DNA of 64,000 nucleotides from Nocardia nova NBRC 15556 (GCF_001613005.1 NZ_BDBN01000044.1:16322-80321), one strand, 5' to 3'. Shown: positions 34,301-45,003, numbered from the stretch's first letter. Made by a program: numbers and translations. The notes: generated by a model not told the origin, from the letters alone.

Positions 34301-34915
34301 TCAGTGCGGGGTGTGCAACCCCATGTGCAGGGTCGCCGCCCATTGATGCACGATCTGTTTGCGCCGGACCGAGTCGTCGGTCAGAACGTCGGCCAGGCCG
34401 AGGCCGCGTGCCATGTCGAGGGTGGCCTGCACGAGGTGGTGGGCGACCGGGTCGGAATCGTCGACGCCGAGGGCCTCGACGGCCAGGCGATGCGAGATGC
34501 GGCCGAAGTGGGCCTCCAGGGGCACGATGCGTTCGCGCAACACCGGATCCGCCGCGGCGTGGGTCCACACCTGCAGCGCCGCCTTGAACAGCGGAGTCGT
34601 ATAGGACTCGACCAGCTGCGCCACCACGGCCTCGGTGCGGCCGACGCCCTGCGCCACCTCGGTCACGACCGCCGCCTCGGCCTTGGACTGCGCCATCCGG
34701 GTGTCGAACATGTACTCGAGGGCGGCGGTGATCAAATCCTCCCGGGTGGGGAAATGATGTTGGGCCGCCCCGCGCGAGACCCCGGCCCGTTCGGCGACCA
34801 CCGCGACAGTGGCCGCCGCCCAGCCCATTTCGGCCAGACAGTCGATGGTCGCCTCGAGCAATCGCTGACGGGTGGCCCGGCTGCGGTCCTGCTTGGGTTC
34901 GTGCGATGCGGTCAT
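34301..34915 (-). CDS. TetR/AcrR family regulator at the end of the accA2-type operon
   Basis: 204-residue TetR protein. DNA-binding part: RLLEATIDCLAEMGWAAATVAVVAERAGVSRGAAQHHFPTREDLITAAL, with the AAQHHFPTRE recognition helix typical of regulators of acyl-CoA catabolic clusters. It starts 7 nt after the enoyl-CoA hydratase stop and is the last enzyme-linked gene of the leftward operon, so it is probably a self-limiting acyl-CoA-responsive repressor of that operon. A candidate site is the CAAGC..GCTTG repeat at 43587-43602; this link is inference. Confidence 0.9.
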   Translation of the reverse strand: MTASHEPKQDRSRATRQRLLEATIDCLAEMGWAAATVAVVAERAGVSRGAAQHHFPTREDLITAALEYMFDTRMAQSKAEAAVVTEVAQGVGRTEAVVAQLVESYTTPLFKAALQVWTHAAADPVLRERIVPLEAHFGRISHRLAVEALGVDDSDPVAHHLVQATLDMARGLGLADVLTDDSVRRKQIVHQWAATLHMGLHTPH

Positions 34916-34922
34916 GATCGGT

Positions 34923-35747
34923 TCATTCTGCCCAGCTGGGTGGGCGACGCTGGAAGAAGGCCGTCATCCCCTCGATCACCTCGGGTGTGCCGAAGAAACT
35001 GCCGGAACGTTTGGCCAGCTCATCGGCGGTGCGATCGAATTCCGCGACGATGGACGCATTCACCAGCCGCTTACTTTCGGCCAACCCCTGCGGGGACCCC
35101 TTGCGCAGTTCGCCGCACAGGCGGGCCACCTCGGCAGCGGCATCGGCGGCCGCGACGGTGATCAATCCGATCCGCTCGGCCTCGGCCGCGTCGAAGGTCT
35201 CTCCGGTCTGGTAGTAGCGGGCGGCGGCCCGGGAGGTCAGCCGCGGCAGCAGTGTGAGCGAGATCATGAACGGCGCCAGGCCCAGCCGCGCCTCGGTGAG
35301 CGCGAAACTGCTCGACGGTCCGGCGACGGCGATATCGCAGGCGCCGACGATGCCCATCCCACCCGCACGCACATTGCCGTCGACCTGCGCGACCACCGGT
35401 TTGTGCAGTTCGACGATGCCGCGCAGCACGTCGATCATCCATCCGGTGCGGATATCGGCGGCCGCGGCCGGATCGGCGTCGAGCGCCTCCTTGAGATCCG
35501 CGCCGGCGCAGAACGTATTGCCGGTGTGGGTGAGGATCACCCCGCGGGCCCGCTCGTCGGCGCCGGCCTTGCGCAGTCCGTCGAGCAGCTCCCGAACCAG
35601 CTTCGAGGACAACGCATTCCGATTGTGCGGTGAATCCAGCGTGAGCACCGCGAAGCCGTCGCGCACCTCGTATCGCACGAAAGGCGTTCCGGTGCCGCCG
35701 GTTTCGGTGATCTCGGTGCCGGTTTCGGTGCCGGGGGTTTCGCTCAC
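34923..35747 (-). CDS. echA7: enoyl-CoA hydratase/isomerase family protein, EchA7/AtuE-like
   Basis: About 274-residue crotonase-fold enzyme. Oxyanion-hole regions: NRNALSSKLVREL, TFCAGADLKEAL and VDGNVRAGGMGIVGACDIAVAG, followed by TEARLGLAPFMIS. The usual second Glu region reads VRAGGMG.. LTEARLG. GTG 35747 is chosen over ATG 35753 because AGGAGGA is only 1-2 nt from the ATG but about 7 nt from the GTG. In this operon it would hydrate a carboxylated enoyl-CoA (a glutaconyl-type CoA), as AtuE or methylglutaconyl-CoA hydratase do; the exact substrate is unproven. Confidence 0.85.
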   Translation of the reverse strand: MSETPGTETGTEITETGGTGTPFVRYEVRDGFAVLTLDSPHNRNALSSKLVRELLDGLRKAGADERARGVILTHTGNTFCAGADLKEALDADPAAAADIRTGWMIDVLRGIVELHKPVVAQVDGNVRAGGMGIVGACDIAVAGPSSSFALTEARLGLAPFMISLTLLPRLTSRAAARYYQTGETFDAAEAERIGLITVAAADAAAEVARLCGELRKGSPQGLAESKRLVNASIVAEFDRTADELAKRSGSFFGTPEVIEGMTAFFQRRPPSWAE

Positions 35748-35784
35748 GTGCATTCCTCCTCGTCCGGTTCGGGTGGGTGTGCTC

Positions 35785-35812
35785 GGCCGGGCCGCGCAGG
35801 GGCGGCCCGGCC
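35785..35812 (-). repeat. 11-bp GC hairpin inside the acyl-CoA operon
   Basis: GGCCGGGCCGC-GCAGGG-GCGGCCCGGCC, perfect 11-bp stem in the 75-nt gap between the acyl-CoA dehydrogenase and the hydratase, which otherwise share an operon. It may partly terminate transcription or stabilise the upstream mRNA. No T tract. Confidence 0.55.
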
Positions 35813-35822
35813 GGGTCACCGC

Positions 35823-36983
35823 TCAGTACGACTTCGGCAGACCCAGCGAATGCTGGGAGACGAAGTTCAGGATCATTTCCCGGCTCACCGGTGCCACCCG
35901 CGCGATCCGGGCCGCGCCGAGCATGCCCGCGAGACCGATATCCGCGGTCAGGCCCGAACCACCGTGCGTCTGGATGGACTGATCCAGGGCCTTGATACTC
36001 GCCTCCGCCGCGGCGTATTTCGCCATGTTGGCGGCCTCCGCGGCACCGAAGTCGTCGCCGGAATCGTAGAGGACCACGGCCTTCTGCATCATCAGCTTGG
36101 CCAGTTCGAGTTCGATCTTCACTTGGGCCAGCGGATGCGAAATGCCCTGGTGCGCCGCGATCGGCGTCTTCCAGACCTGCCGCTCCCGGGCGTATTCGAC
36201 GGCTCGGTCGATGGCGTAGCGGCCCATGCCGACCGCCATCGCCGCACCCATGATGCGCTCGGGATTCAGACCGGCGAACAGCTGCGCGATGGCGGCGTCC
36301 TCCTGGCCCACCAGCGCGCTGCCGGGCAGCCGCACATCGTCGAGGAACAATGTGAACTGGTTGTCTGGCTCGATGATGTCCATCTCCTGGCGGTTCTTCT
36401 GGAAGCCGGGAGTATCGGTCGGGACGATGAACAGGGCCGGCTTCAACTTGCCGGTCTTGGAATCCTCGGTGCGCGAGACGATCAGCACCGCCTCGGCCTG
36501 ATCCACACCGGAGATGAAGATCTTGCGGCCGTTCAGGATCCAGTCACCGCCGTCGCGCCGCGCGGTGGTGGTGATGTTGTGCGAGTTGGAGCCGGCATCG
36601 GGTTCGGTGATGCCGAACACCATCTTCGACGAGCCGTCGGCCAGCTTGGTCAGCCAGTACTGCTTCTGCTCCTCGGTGCCGTACTTGGTGATGATGGTGC
36701 CGCAGATCGCGGGCGAGACCACCATCAGCAGCAGGCCGGCGCCCTGGGCGGCCAGTTCCTCCATCACCAGCGCCAGCTCGTAGATTCCGGCGCCACCGCC
36801 GCCGTACTCCTCCGGCAGGTTCACGCCGAGGAAGCCGAGTTTGCCGGCCTCGTCCCACAATTCGTCCAGTGGTTCGTTGCGGCGCGCCTTCGCGGAGACG
36901 TAGTCGCGGTAGTTGTACTTCGCGGCGAGCTTGGCGACGGCCGCCCGCAACTGCTTCTGTTCGTCGGATTCGATGAAACTCAT
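35823..36983 (-). CDS. fadE12: acyl-CoA dehydrogenase, FadE12-like
   Basis: 386-residue flavoprotein. Motifs: LGVNLPEEYGGGGAG, FGITEPDAGSNSHNITTTARR (FAD/substrate signature), GRKIFISGVDQA, RIMGAAMAVGMGRYAIDRAVEYARERQVW, and near the C-terminus SIQTHGGSGLTADIGLAGMLGAARIARVAPVS. The C-terminal EGT-type catalytic Glu motif is not seen in that segment, so the base may lie elsewhere. AGGAG lies before ATG 36983. It is 23 nt after the biotin carboxylase gene. The order matches mycobacterial echA7-fadE12-accA2-accD2-fadE13. Confidence 0.88.
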   Translation of the reverse strand: MSFIESDEQKQLRAAVAKLAAKYNYRDYVSAKARRNEPLDELWDEAGKLGFLGVNLPEEYGGGGAGIYELALVMEELAAQGAGLLLMVVSPAICGTIITKYGTEEQKQYWLTKLADGSSKMVFGITEPDAGSNSHNITTTARRDGGDWILNGRKIFISGVDQAEAVLIVSRTEDSKTGKLKPALFIVPTDTPGFQKNRQEMDIIEPDNQFTLFLDDVRLPGSALVGQEDAAIAQLFAGLNPERIMGAAMAVGMGRYAIDRAVEYARERQVWKTPIAAHQGISHPLAQVKIELELAKLMMQKAVVLYDSGDDFGAAEAANMAKYAAAEASIKALDQSIQTHGGSGLTADIGLAGMLGAARIARVAPVSREMILNFVSQHSLGLPKSY

Positions 36984-37006
36984 GGAAATTCTCCTGTTGT
37001 GGGCGG

Positions 37007-39028
37007 CTATCCGGCGGTGACTTCGGCCGGTGCGGAGGTGGTTTCGGCGTGGACGACCGCCAGCACGGCGCCGACGTCGACCTGTTGTCCGGCAACCACA
37101 TTCAGTTCGGTGAGCACACCGGCCGCCGGGGCGGCGATGGTGTGTTCCATCTTCATGGCCTCGAGCCAGAGAATCGGCTGTCCCTTCTCGACGGCGGCGC
37201 CGACCTCGGCACCCAGCCGGATCACCGAACCCGGCATCGGCGCCAGCAACGACCCCTCGGCGACCTGGTCGGCCGGGTCCGAGAAGCGCGGGAGCCGGCG
37301 AACCGCGACCGGGCCGAGCGGCGAATCGACGGCCACCAGGTCGCCGTAGCGAGCGACCTCGAACCGCCGCCGCACCGAGCCACGCTCGCCGGGCACACCC
37401 AGGACCACCACATCCGGTGTGGCCTCGATCAGTTCGAGTCCCGCATGGCCCTCGACCTCGAGCCCGGAGCGGGTCAGGCGGTAGCGCACCTCGTGTGTCC
37501 CCGACACCCGGCTCTCGTAGGACTTGCTCTGCGCCTGCGAGGGCAGATTGCGCCATCCGCTCGGCAGCGCCGCGCCGACGCGCGCTCGCCCCCGGTTGGC
37601 GGCCGCATCCGCCAGCGCCGCCGCGACGATGGACAGCGCCTCGTCGTCCGCCGAAACCAGCGGCGCGGCGAGATTTTCCAGTCCGTGCGTGGCGAAGAAC
37701 GCGGTATCGGTATCACCGGCGAGGAAGGCCGGATGCCGCAGTACCCGGACCAGCAGGTCGCGGTTGGTGACCAGACCGTGAATGCGGGCCCGCTGCAACG
37801 CGGCCGCCAGCAGATGCGCCGCTTCCTCGCGGGTGTCGGCATAGGAGATGACCTTGGCCAGCATCGGGTCGTAGAACACCCCGACCGCCGAACCGTCCAC
37901 CACACCGGAGTCCAGCCGCAGACCCGGCTCGGTCAGGACGGCGAATTCGGCTGTGCCCGGCGCGAATTCGATGCGATGCACCGCACCGCTCTGCGGCTGC
38001 CAATCGTGCGCCGGATCCTCCGCGTACAGCCGCACCTCGATGGAGTGGCCGCGCAGGGGCGGCGGGTCCTGCGGCAGCCGGTAGCCCTGCGCCACCTGCA
38101 GCTGCAGCCGGACCAGATCCAGGCCGGTGGTGCATTCGGTGACCGGATGTTCCACCTGCAGGCGGGTGTTCATCTCCAGGAAGAAGAAATCGCCCTGCTC
38201 GTCGGCGAGGAATTCGACCGTGCCCGCACCCTCGTAGCCGATCGCCTCGGCGGCGAGGCGAGCCGCCTCGAACAACCGCTCCCGCATCCCCTCGACCCGC
38301 TCCACCAGCGGCGACGGCGCTTCCTCGACGACCTTCTGATGCCGCCGCTGAATGGAACATTCGCGCTCGCCCACCGCCCAGACCCGGCCGTGGGTGTCGG
38401 CCATCACCTGCACCTCGATATGGCGGCCGGTTTCCAGGTAGCGCTCGCAGAACACCGTCGGATCGCCGAAGGCCGATTCGGCCTCGCGCCGGGCGGCCTC
38501 GAGCTGTTCCGGCAGGTCGGTCAGCGAGCGGACCACACGCATACCGCGCCCGCCACCTCCGGCCGACGCCTTGATCAGCACGGGCAGCATGTCCGCGGTG
38601 ACCTCGGCCGGATCGAGTTCGGCCAGTACCGGAACGCCCGCGGCATCCATCATCTTCTTGGATTCGACCTTCGAACCCATCTGCTCGATGGCCGCGACCG
38701 GCGGCCCCACCCATGCCAGGCCGGCATCGATCACCTGCCGCGCGAATTCCGCGTTCTCGGAGAGGAAGCCGTAGCCGGGATGGATCGCGTCGGCGCCCGC
38801 GGCACGGGCGGCCTCGATGATCAGATCGCCGCGCAGATAGGTCTCGGCGGGGGTGTTGCCGGGCAGCCGGATCGCCGCATCGGCCTCGGCCACATGCGGT
38901 GCGTTCGCATCCGCGTCGGAATACACCGCGGTCGTGGCGACGCCCATGCGCCGGCAGGTCGCGAACACCCGACGGGCGATCTCCCCGCGGTTGGCGACCA
39001 GGACGTTCGTGATCGGCCCTACTGTCAT
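37007..39028 (-). CDS. accA2: acyl-CoA carboxylase alpha subunit (biotin carboxylase + BCCP)
   Basis: 673 residues. Biotin carboxylase part: VLVANRGEIARRVFATCRRMG, HPGYGFLSENAEFA, the ATP-grasp glycine loop KASAGGGGRGMRVV, EVQVMADTHG and FFLEMNTRLQVEHPVTE. A linker domain follows, then the biotinyl domain with EAMKMEH (biotin on Lys about 626) preceded by LLAPMPGSV. It carboxylates biotin for transfer by the beta subunit to an acyl- or enoyl-CoA. It begins 8 nt after the beta-subunit stop. By context it belongs to the AccA2 group, whose substrate is not established; methylcrotonyl- or geranyl-CoA-like substrates are candidates. Confidence 0.92.
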   Translation of the reverse strand: MTVGPITNVLVANRGEIARRVFATCRRMGVATTAVYSDADANAPHVAEADAAIRLPGNTPAETYLRGDLIIEAARAAGADAIHPGYGFLSENAEFARQVIDAGLAWVGPPVAAIEQMGSKVESKKMMDAAGVPVLAELDPAEVTADMLPVLIKASAGGGGRGMRVVRSLTDLPEQLEAARREAESAFGDPTVFCERYLETGRHIEVQVMADTHGRVWAVGERECSIQRRHQKVVEEAPSPLVERVEGMRERLFEAARLAAEAIGYEGAGTVEFLADEQGDFFFLEMNTRLQVEHPVTECTTGLDLVRLQLQVAQGYRLPQDPPPLRGHSIEVRLYAEDPAHDWQPQSGAVHRIEFAPGTAEFAVLTEPGLRLDSGVVDGSAVGVFYDPMLAKVISYADTREEAAHLLAAALQRARIHGLVTNRDLLVRVLRHPAFLAGDTDTAFFATHGLENLAAPLVSADDEALSIVAAALADAAANRGRARVGAALPSGWRNLPSQAQSKSYESRVSGTHEVRYRLTRSGLEVEGHAGLELIEATPDVVVLGVPGERGSVRRRFEVARYGDLVAVDSPLGPVAVRRLPRFSDPADQVAEGSLLAPMPGSVIRLGAEVGAAVEKGQPILWLEAMKMEHTIAAPAAGVLTELNVVAGQQVDVGAVLAVVHAETTSAPAEVTAG

Positions 39029-39036
39029 CTCAGACC

Positions 39037-40641
39037 TCACATCCGGAAGACGCCGAAGCCCTCGGCGCCCTTGATCGGGGCATTGTGGATGGCCGACAAC
39101 GCCATTCCCAATACCGTGCGGGTGTCGCGGGGGTCGATGACACCGTCGTCGTAGAGCCGGCCCGACATGAACATCGGCAGCGATTCGGCCTCGATCTGGG
39201 CCTCGATCATCGCGCGCATGCCCTTGTCGGCCTCCTCGTCGAATGCCTGGCCGCGTGCTTCGGCGGCGGCCCGGCCCACGATGGAGATCACGCCCGCCAG
39301 CTGCGCACCGCCCATGACGGCGGATTTCGCACTGGGCCAGGCGAAGACGAAGCGCGGATCGTAGGCGCGCCCGCACATGCCGTAGTGCCCGGCACCGTAG
39401 GAGGCGCCCATCAGCAGCGAGATATGCGGCACCTTCGAATTGGAGACGGCGTTGATCATCATCGCGCCGTGTTTGATGATGCCCTTCTGCTCGTATTCCT
39501 TACCCACCATGTAGCCGGTGGTGTTGTGCAGGAACAGCAGTGGGGTGTTCGACTGATTCGCCAGCTGGATGAACTGCGCGGCCTTCTGCGCCTCCTCGGA
39601 GAACAGCACGCCGCGGGCGTTGGCGAGAATGCCGACCGGATAGCCGTGCAGCTCCGCCCAGCCGGTCACCAGGCTGGAACCGTAGAGCGGTTTGAATTCG
39701 TCGAAATCGGATCCGTCCACCACCCGGGCGATGACCTCGCGCGGGTCGAACGGAATCTTCAGGTCCGTGGGCACGATGCCGAGCAGTTCCTCGGAATCGT
39801 AGAGCGGTTCGATCACCTCGGCGCGCGGGCGCGGGGCGGGTCCGGTCTTGCGCCAGTTCAGCCGTCGCACGATGGAACGGCCGATCCGGATGGCGTCCTG
39901 TTCGTCGGCGGCGAGATAGTCGGCCAGACCCGAGGTGCGGGCGTGCATCTCGGCTCCGCCGAGCGATTCGTCGTCGGACTCCTCACCGGTCGCCATCTTG
40001 ACCAGCGGTGGACCGCCGAGGAACACCTTGGAGCGTTCCTTGATCATGACGGTGTAGTCGGACATGCCGGGAATGTAGGCGCCGCCGGCGGTGGAGTTGC
40101 CGAAAACCAGTGCGATGGTGGGGATTCCGGCCGCGGAGAGCCGGGTGAGGTCGCGGAACATGCGACCGCCCGGGACGAAGACCTCTTTCTGCGTCGGCAG
40201 ATCGGCGCCGCCGGATTCCACCAGGCCGATCACCGGAAGCCGGTTCTCCAGCGCGATGTCGTTCATGCGCAGGTTCTTCCGCAGCGTCCACGGATTCGAC
40301 GTGCCGCCGCGCACGGTCGGATCCGGGGCCACGATCATGCATTCGACGCCCTCCACGATGCCGATTCCGGCGATCACCGAGGCGCCCACATGGAATTCGC
40401 TGCCCCAGGCGGCCAGCGGCGCCAGTTCCAGGAACGGCGAATCTTCGTCGATGAGCAGTTCGATGCGCTCGCGCGCGGTGAGCTTGCCGCGCTTGCGGTG
40501 GCGCGCCATCTTGTCCGGGCCACCGCCCGCGATGTTCTTGGCGTATTCGGCCTCGACCTCGGCCAATTTCTCGGTCATGGCGTCGGCGGCGGCGCGGTAG
40601 TCCGCCGAATTCGGGTCGATGGCTGTACGGAGAGTGCTCAA
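39037..40641 (-). CDS. accD2: acyl-CoA carboxylase beta subunit (carboxyltransferase)
   Basis: 534-residue carboxyltransferase with the two-halved crotonase fold. Signatures: MARHRKRGKLTARERIELLIDEDSPFLELAPLAAWG, GLVESGGADLPTQKEVFVPGGRMFRDL, STAGGAYIPGMSDYTVMIKERSKVFLGGPPLV, FLHNTTGYMVGKEYEQKGIIKHGAKM-type and GAGHYGMCGRAYDPRFVFAWPSAKSAVMGG. These match methylcrotonyl/geranyl-CoA carboxylase beta chains better than the propionyl type. The only fitting start is TTG 40641, whose TTGA overlaps the stop of the upstream dehydrogenase; no strong ribosome site precedes it, so it relies on coupling. Confidence 0.92.
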   Translation of the reverse strand: MSTLRTAIDPNSADYRAAADAMTEKLAEVEAEYAKNIAGGGPDKMARHRKRGKLTARERIELLIDEDSPFLELAPLAAWGSEFHVGASVIAGIGIVEGVECMIVAPDPTVRGGTSNPWTLRKNLRMNDIALENRLPVIGLVESGGADLPTQKEVFVPGGRMFRDLTRLSAAGIPTIALVFGNSTAGGAYIPGMSDYTVMIKERSKVFLGGPPLVKMATGEESDDESLGGAEMHARTSGLADYLAADEQDAIRIGRSIVRRLNWRKTGPAPRPRAEVIEPLYDSEELLGIVPTDLKIPFDPREVIARVVDGSDFDEFKPLYGSSLVTGWAELHGYPVGILANARGVLFSEEAQKAAQFIQLANQSNTPLLFLHNTTGYMVGKEYEQKGIIKHGAMMINAVSNSKVPHISLLMGASYGAGHYGMCGRAYDPRFVFAWPSAKSAVMGGAQLAGVISIVGRAAAEARGQAFDEEADKGMRAMIEAQIEAESLPMFMSGRLYDDGVIDPRDTRTVLGMALSAIHNAPIKGAEGFGVFRM

Positions 40642-41785
40642 GATTGGTACCCCAATCGCTTGGCCGCGAGGCTGGTCAGGATTTCGTTGGTGCCGCCGCC
40701 GATGCCGAGGATGCGCACATCGCGGTAGTGGCGCTCCACCTCGGATTCGCGCATGTATCCCAGGCCGCCGAACAACTGAACCGCTTGGTGGGCAACCCAT
40801 TCCGCGGTCTCCACCGCGGTGTTCTTGGCGAAGCACACCTCGGCGATCAGATCGGTTTCCCCGTCCGCCGCGCGTTCGGCCACGTGCCGGGTGTAGACGC
40901 GGGCGACGTCGATGCGGCGCGCCATCTCCGACAGCGTGTTCTGCACGGCCTGCCGGCTGATGAGCGGGCGGCCGAAGGTCTCGCGGTCGCGGCACCACCG
41001 CAGGGTCAGATCCAGGCAGCGCTGCGCATGCCCGTAGGCCTGCACCGCCAGCCCCACCCGCTCGCTGACGAAAGCCTGTGCGATCTGGGCGAATCCGGAG
41101 TTCTCCGCGCCCACCAGATTCGACACCGGCACACGCACGTCGACATAGGACAGTTCGGCGGTATCGGAGGCCAGCCAGCCCATCTTCTCCAGTTTGCGGC
41201 TGACGGTGAAGCCGGGCCGGTCCTTCTCCACCAGCAGCAGCGAGACACCGGAGGCGCCGGGCCCGCCCGTGCGCACGGCCGTCACGACGTAGTCGGCGCG
41301 CACGCCGGAGGTGATGAAGGTCTTCGACCCGTTGACCACGTACTCGTCGCCGTCGCGCACCGCGCTGGTGGTGAGGTGGCCGACGTCGGAACCGCCACCG
41401 GGTTCGGTGATGGCCAGTGAGCCGATCTTCTCCCCCGCCAGGGTGGGCTTCACCCAGCGTCCGATCAGTTCGGCGTTGCCGGACGCGGCCATGTGCGGCA
41501 CCGCGATACCGCAGGTGAACAGGGACGCGAACAGTCCGCCCGAGCAGCCGGCGTAGTGCATCTCCTCGGCCACGATCGCGGCGTCGATGCCGTCGCCGCC
41601 CGCGCCGCCGACCGCCTCCGGAAACTGGATCCCGAGCAGTCCGAGCGCGCCCGCCTTCTTGTGCAGTTCGCGGGGGATCTCGCCGGCCCGCTCCCACTCG
41701 TCCAGGAAGGGCAGCACCTCGCGCTCGGCGAAACCTCGTACGGTAGCGCGTAATTCACGCCGCTCGGGCGTCTCCCAGACACTGG

Positions 41786-41789
<4 letters not shown>
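40638..41789 (-). CDS. fadE13: acyl-CoA dehydrogenase, FadE13/AtuD-like
   Basis: 383-residue flavoprotein. Visible parts: LGIQFPEAVGGAGGDGIDAAIVAEEM, LAITEPGGGSDVGHLTTSAVRDGD (family signature), NGSKTFITSGVRADYVVTAVRTGG, RCLDLTLRWCRDRETFGRPLISRQAVQNTLSEMARRID and AVQLFGGLGYMRESEVERHYRDVRILGIGGGTNEI. The C-terminal GGGTNEI segment is the usual catalytic/flavin-binding end. Start GTG 41789 overlaps the DUF1446 stop (GTGA), and its stop overlaps the TTG of the carboxyltransferase. It probably makes the alpha,beta double bond before carboxylation, like citronellyl-CoA dehydrogenase AtuD. Confidence 0.9.
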
Positions 41790-43501
<1,712 letters not shown>

Positions 43502-43586
43502 CTGCGCGGCGCCTCCTCATGCGACGTGCCTGCCGCAGCGCCTTCGCTGCGTCGGGTTCAAGGGTCACATCGGGTATGGAAAAAAT

Positions 43587-43602
43587 CAAGCCTGCGTGCT
43601 TG
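43587..43602. promoter_or_regulatory. candidate operator of the AtuA/accA2 operon
   Basis: CAAGCCTGCGTGCTTG, 5-bp arms CAAGC/GCTTG with 6-nt centre, in an AT-richer stretch upstream of the DUF1446 start. Sites built on CAAG..CTTG are common for TetR regulators of acyl-CoA catabolism. Confidence 0.5.
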
Positions 43603-43770
43603 TTAATTGTGGAAACCGCAGGTAGACACGGTGCGGCGCCGCGCGACCGGTCCGAACGTGGCCCGATCGGGTACACCGCGAACCGGACCGCCGGCTCGCC
43701 CGGCGGCTACCGCGAACCGGCGGAACCGGCCGGTGTCCGAGGTCCGCGAGCCGCCGGGCAAGATGGCAGG

Positions 43771-43923
43771 GTGTCCAATTCCGTGATCGTCGTACTCCTG
43801 CTGGCCGTGGCCGGATTCCTGGTCGGCGGCGCCTTCACCATGTGGAAGAACTCTCGGGTGCTGTCGGTGATGCTGGGCGTCTGCGCGGTCCTCGCGGTCG
43901 TCGGCGTGGTCACCTGGTGGTAG
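43771..43923 (+). CDS. small two-helix membrane protein
   Basis: 50 residues starting at GTG 43771 (VSNSVIVVLLLAVAGFLVGG .. WKNSRVLSVMLGVCAVLAVVGVV). Two hydrophobic helices are joined by a short FTMWKNSR loop. GGCAGG is close upstream. A longer frame to 43519 exists but its extra part looks non-coding. Similar tiny WK-loop proteins are found in other mycolic-acid actinomycetes as I recall; no function known. Divergent from the AtuA-type operon and convergent with the cyclase gene. Confidence 0.65.
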   Translation: MSNSVIVVLLLAVAGFLVGGAFTMWKNSRVLSVMLGVCAVLAVVGVVTWW

Positions 43924-43935
43924 ACCGCCCGGCGT

Positions 43936-44991
43936 CTAGTCTCCGGCGAGCCGGAAGATGCGCATCCCCTCCGGAACGCCGTTGAGCGGTGCGGCGAACA
44001 TGCTGCGCCGATAGGGCTTGGCCGCGACCTCGAGTTCCTCGAGTGTGCTCGGCTCCAGCGCTTCGAGCGTGGTCTCCGAGATCATCGTGTTTCCGTTGCC
44101 GCCGGCTTCCATCACTCGCGCGGCGATGGTGACGTCCACGCCCAGCCAGTCGCCGCCGATCTCGCGCGGCGTCCCGGTGTGCAGGCCCGCCCGCATGCGC
44201 GGCCGATATCCCGCCACCTCGACCCGATCCAGATTCTTCTTCGCGGTCAGCACCGCCCGCACGGCACTGTCGGGGGAGGCGAAGACCGCCATCACCCCGT
44301 CGCCCATGCGCTTGACGACCTGACCGCCCCGATCGACGATCGGCGGTTCGATGGCCCTCGCCACCCGCCGCAACAGCTCCAGCGTCGCCTCGTCACCGGC
44401 CGACAGCGACCAACGGGAGAACGCCACGAGGTCGGTGAAGACCACCGTGATCTCCGCATTGCCCTTACCGCGGCCGACACGCTCCAGCATCGCCTGCCAG
44501 ACCTGCAGCGCGCCCAGACCCAGCTCCTTGGCCGCGCTGGGATTGTCACCCACGATCTTGTCGGCCGCGCGAGCCACCGCCCGCGCGCCGCCGGGGCCGG
44601 ACAGCGACAGCGGGTCGCCGAATGCGGGATCGCCGGGCAGGCTCTCACGCGCCTTGCGAATCACGCCGATGACGTCGGCCCGCTGATTGGCCGCGGCCAT
44701 CAACGAGGACAGCTGACCGGTTCGACGCCGGCCGAACGACCGCAGCCGAGATTCCGCCTCGTCGGCCGGTGTGAGCGGAATCACGATCTCGACATCCGAG
44801 TCGTCGTCGAATTCGACACCGGCCTCGGGCGCGTCGACCGGCAGCACAGTGTCGCCATCGGAACCCAGCCCCCTTTTGCCCCGCCGACCGGCGGTGCCGT
44901 TGCGACGCGAACCATCCGTGCGGTTTCGCGCATCTCCGGGACGGACTGCGCGGGACGCGTTTTCGCCGTCGCCGGAAGGTCTTTCGCTCAC
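43936..44991 (-). CDS. class III adenylate/guanylate cyclase domain protein
   Basis: 351 residues. The first ~90 are charged and low-complexity, then a helical part (SLMAAANQRADVIGVIRKARESLPGDP.., about 105-165), then the cyclase homology domain: ITVVFTDLVAFSRWS (first metal Asp), GGQVVKRMGDGVMAVFASPDSAVRAV (substrate Lys and second Asp), MRAGLHTG and GDWLGVDVTIAARVMEAGGNGNTMIS. The Asn expected in the VNxAAR transition-state motif is Thr here, while the Arg is kept, so activity could be altered. GTG 44991 has TACGCT 6 nt upstream and no ribosome site. No membrane segment is seen, so it is a soluble cyclase. Confidence 0.87.
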   Translation of the reverse strand: MSERPSGDGENASRAVRPGDARNRTDGSRRNGTAGRRGKRGLGSDGDTVLPVDAPEAGVEFDDDSDVEIVIPLTPADEAESRLRSFGRRRTGQLSSLMAAANQRADVIGVIRKARESLPGDPAFGDPLSLSGPGGARAVARAADKIVGDNPSAAKELGLGALQVWQAMLERVGRGKGNAEITVVFTDLVAFSRWSLSAGDEATLELLRRVARAIEPPIVDRGGQVVKRMGDGVMAVFASPDSAVRAVLTAKKNLDRVEVAGYRPRMRAGLHTGTPREIGGDWLGVDVTIAARVMEAGGNGNTMISETTLEALEPSTLEELEVAAKPYRRSMFAAPLNGVPEGMRIFRLAGD

Positions 44992-44997
44992 ATCCCG

Positions 44998-45003
44998 AGC
45001 GTA
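44998..45003 (-). promoter_or_regulatory. -10 box, leaderless start of cyclase
   Basis: TACGCT on the minus strand ends 6 nt before GTG 44991; no Shine-Dalgarno is present. Confidence 0.45.

Noticed and set aside
37049..39154. 701-codon plus-strand frame opposite the biotin carboxylase gene
   Set aside because: Shadow of accA2; no recognisable domain and no ribosome site.
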